This document shows positions 13,901 to 14,595 of a DNA stretch of 14,595 nucleotides, one piece after another. This DNA comes from Bacteroidota bacterium (GTDB lineage: Bacteria > Bacteroidota > Bacteroidia > UBA8524), in assembly GCA_003531115.1 (NCBI GenBank), contig DQHT01000090.1, positions 3,567 to 18,161 on the forward strand, written 5' to 3'. Below the pieces are notes generated by a model. That model saw nothing but the letters and a program-made list of their open reading frames with translations, was not told where the DNA came from and made no database searches. Position numbers and translations under genes: made by a program. Every line of letters begins with the position of its first letter. Positions within the stretch are counted from its first letter, which is position 1.

Positions 13901-14553
13901 GATAGTAGGTTTCTTTCATGCTCACAAAAAGGATTTGCCTCCACCTTGCAGGTGCAGGAAATTTCGAAATAATAGGGATCGGTTTTAAGAAGGACCTTTG
14001 CATTCGGACTCCCCTCCATCATAAACTCAGCCTGCAGGTTACGCTGCACCAATTCGAGCACGATGGTTCCCTCATATTCCGGTTTTTCAGGAACATGGCC
14101 TGACTCTTTGATAAAGGTAAAAGCACCCTCACGTTTTAAAACACGAGCGGCTAAGGTGGTTTTCCGTTTGAGTTCTTCCAGAGGAGTTGCTATGGGCGCA
14201 TCTTCCCGGATTTCAGCAAGCTTTTTATTCTTGAAAAGTTTGATGGTTGAATCGTACTTATTCATAAAAAAGCCCAGGGCAGCCACATGTTTGCAGGGAT
14301 CTGTGCGGTCTTGTGCATAGGGGCAGGTGCAGGACCATCTCAGCTTTCTTAACTGGTTTCCATGTGCATAAACCCTGACATCATAAACATCGGTTTCGCC
14401 CTGGAGTTTCATGCGGATATCTTGTTGATTCCAGGAGACGTCTTTGATGCGTTTTACCTGTGCAAGGCTTCTCCCCCGCTCGAATACATTGGGGAAAGCG
14501 TTGTTGCGGACTTCCCAGGTGGCGAATTGGATGAACTTTAATGAGAGGCTCAT
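10903..14553 (-). CDS. SWIM zinc-finger SNF2-family DNA translocase/helicase
   Basis: A 1216-residue protein. An N-terminal SWIM zinc-binding motif has Cys75, Cys77, Cys87 and His89 (CTCPYAQDRTDPCKH); a second CxC-x7-CxH set is at Cys200, Cys202, Cys210 and His212. Residues about 260-740 are a long region of SNF2-associated type. The SNF2 motor follows: LRPYQLAAYQW, Walker A DDMGLGKT with Lys788, DEAQ at 877-880, VMTGTPIEN near 905, then the helicase C lobe with IFSQYVKMLRLVEHQ, LISLKAGGTGLNL and the QAIDRAHRIGQ motif near 1140-1150. The family consists of ATP-driven double-stranded DNA translocases that remodel protein-DNA complexes; bacterial members are linked to transcription or repair, and the precise role is not known. 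The start at 14553 agrees with the SWIM N-terminus and a -7-like box 5 nt upstream. The last codons and stop come from a dispersed repeat. It appears intact. Confidence 0.95.
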   Translation of the reverse strand: MSLSLKFIQFATWEVRNNAFPNVFERGRSLAQVKRIKDVSWNQQDIRMKLQGETDVYDVRVYAHGNQLRKLRWSCTCPYAQDRTDPCKHVAALGFFMNKYDSTIKLFKNKKLAEIREDAPIATPLEELKRKTTLAARVLKREGAFTFIKESGHVPEKPEYEGTIVLELVQRNLQAEFMMEGSPNAKVLLKTDPYYFEISCTCKVEANPFCEHERNLLSLYFFSHPELSRFQSFRESFVDYAAENLPFPHWLIREKFKLAFHKGSFSLKPVLTAEQKKQFLGKLEWVMPHVTEIEAPSHFADSFPIIAWEADFTDRPRPKLACAQRYKREPQKLKSIREMDQDEIPWYGLSDLERSLTVHGVEDWEGENGVLFFRRAFFHAPSWLQIPNYYLEFGKTANVQQPIQLNFRGKLTYERKEFEGEYCVYQILLNNIPMLGSKKRTLYGDGFIHDRAAHTLWFLDPYWYGPLFNRLHESDRFAVLNQPDLLEETEKLLHSLGIFPKSRKVEIPVPVESFKLQIYLSEQDDKNLGIAIELCILLQNGKKVSDFHFHFVPVLMELFDDSEWEEIRRALMDLYALHPLLQLQCLNELIKIPITDPRLPQLLNQLSEKVEQEGWELYGQETIQKLLPKPKTASIQTRLFSAEQWFSMEVELKFEKELIGIIQLREALKEGKRFILLKDGTVGEIPEAWFKKFARYMRLADEKSGRIHRGMGHLIQVDDFNEVSAEVMDFIDGLKHKLAEDPNQKKEKLPKGVNAELRPYQLAAYQWMHDLSAMSWGGILADDMGLGKTLQAITFIQWRLEKKQGPHLIIVPKSLLHNWESEWLRFTGLKPWIHQGLSRQSTKAELAKHKLIVVSYGTLLRDEELFTQIKFDTIIFDEAQAIKNPATKTRQTAGKLSGSFKLVMTGTPIENSLIDLYSLLSLVNPGILGSQKQFQHRFNDQKPESMALLKEMIYPFMLRRLKAQVAADLPEKMVVERIIDMDEDQAEQYETMRRHYLDLFQQKTEAEWKKSAFLVLKGMNELRQICNAPSMLEGHIGLGAKIKELMYELEEIIPNHKVLIFSQYVKMLRLVEHQIKQKGWGYVQLDGKTKDRAQVVQSFQENPEVRIFLISLKAGGTGLNLTQAEYVYLLDPWWNPAAEQQAIDRAHRIGQTNKVIAYKFICKGSIEEKVLEMQRHKQHLSDSVIAEDEEFTKTLDRERILEMFGEPDKTVLPKSL

Positions 14554-14558
14554 GGGGG

Positions 14559-14566
14559 CGAAAATA
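14559..14566 (-). promoter_or_regulatory. Weak candidate -7 box of the SNF2 gene
   Basis: On the minus strand TATTTTCG differs from TAnnTTTG at one position and ends 5 nt before the ATG at 14553, the same spacing as before the flippase gene. No -33 TTG is visible in the few bases left in the window. Confidence 0.25.
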
Positions 14567-14577
14567 GGGAAATGCGC

Positions 14578-14595
14578 AGTTATGAGTTATGAGTT
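14578..14595. repeat. Heptamer tandem repeat at the window edge
   Basis: Two full units of agttatg plus agtt, running out of the window. It is another period-7 word array, placed 24 bp upstream of the SNF2 start. Confidence 0.6.

Overview
The window looks like a chromosomal stretch from a free-living member of the Bacteroidota, most likely of the Saprospiria/Chitinophagia type. The evidence is a secreted protein ending in a type IX secretion system (T9SS) sorting domain, weak or absent Shine-Dalgarno sites, TAnnTTTG-type -7 promoter boxes close to start codons, and gaps full of short dispersed palindromes and period-7 or period-8 word repeats. The placement is inferred from these features; there is no rRNA or other marker gene in the window.

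Layout. Positions 1-3470 (+) hold the 3' part of a large cell-surface protein: an alpha/beta-hydrolase domain, a beta-helix region and a T9SS tail; its N-terminus lies outside the window. A rho-independent terminator and a repeat hairpin separate it from a small cytochrome-b5-like gene on the opposite strand (3592-3846). Diverging from that is a two-gene operon for a sensor histidine kinase and an OmpR-type response regulator (3878-5715), with ATGA-overlapping genes. Next comes about 1 kb without a gene (5716-6771), packed with at least four different repeat types, leading to a lone oligosaccharide flippase (6772-8088). A second repeat-rich gap follows. A minus-strand block then holds an AAA_14/DUF4143 ATPase (8378-9553), a PIN-family toxin with its overlapping small antitoxin (9787-10423), a 48-codon ORF of unknown nature between two direct repeats, and a 1216-residue SWIM/SNF2 helicase (10903-14553).

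How the genes relate. The only clear functional units are the kinase-regulator pair and the toxin-antitoxin pair. The flippase has no glycosyltransferase neighbours, and the b5-like gene has no obvious redox partner. The 8.1-10.9 kb stretch, with ATPase, toxin-antitoxin and ORF remnant all separated by repeats and with two visibly A+T-rich genes, reads as an accessory island between housekeeping-type genes.

The most interesting signals are non-coding. (1) Dispersed repeats touch or provide the stop codons of several genes. (2) A two-armed element (6530-6695) has each arm palindromic and the arms near-copies of each other in inverted orientation. (3) Octamer word arrays change strand sense at their midpoint. 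(4) A 16-bp-arm palindrome overlaps the start of the ATPase gene. (5) Several genes have -7-like boxes only 4-5 nt before the ATG, suggesting leaderless transcripts. I see no CRISPR array, tRNA, rRNA, intact insertion sequence or defence operon, and no convincing new multi-gene system.
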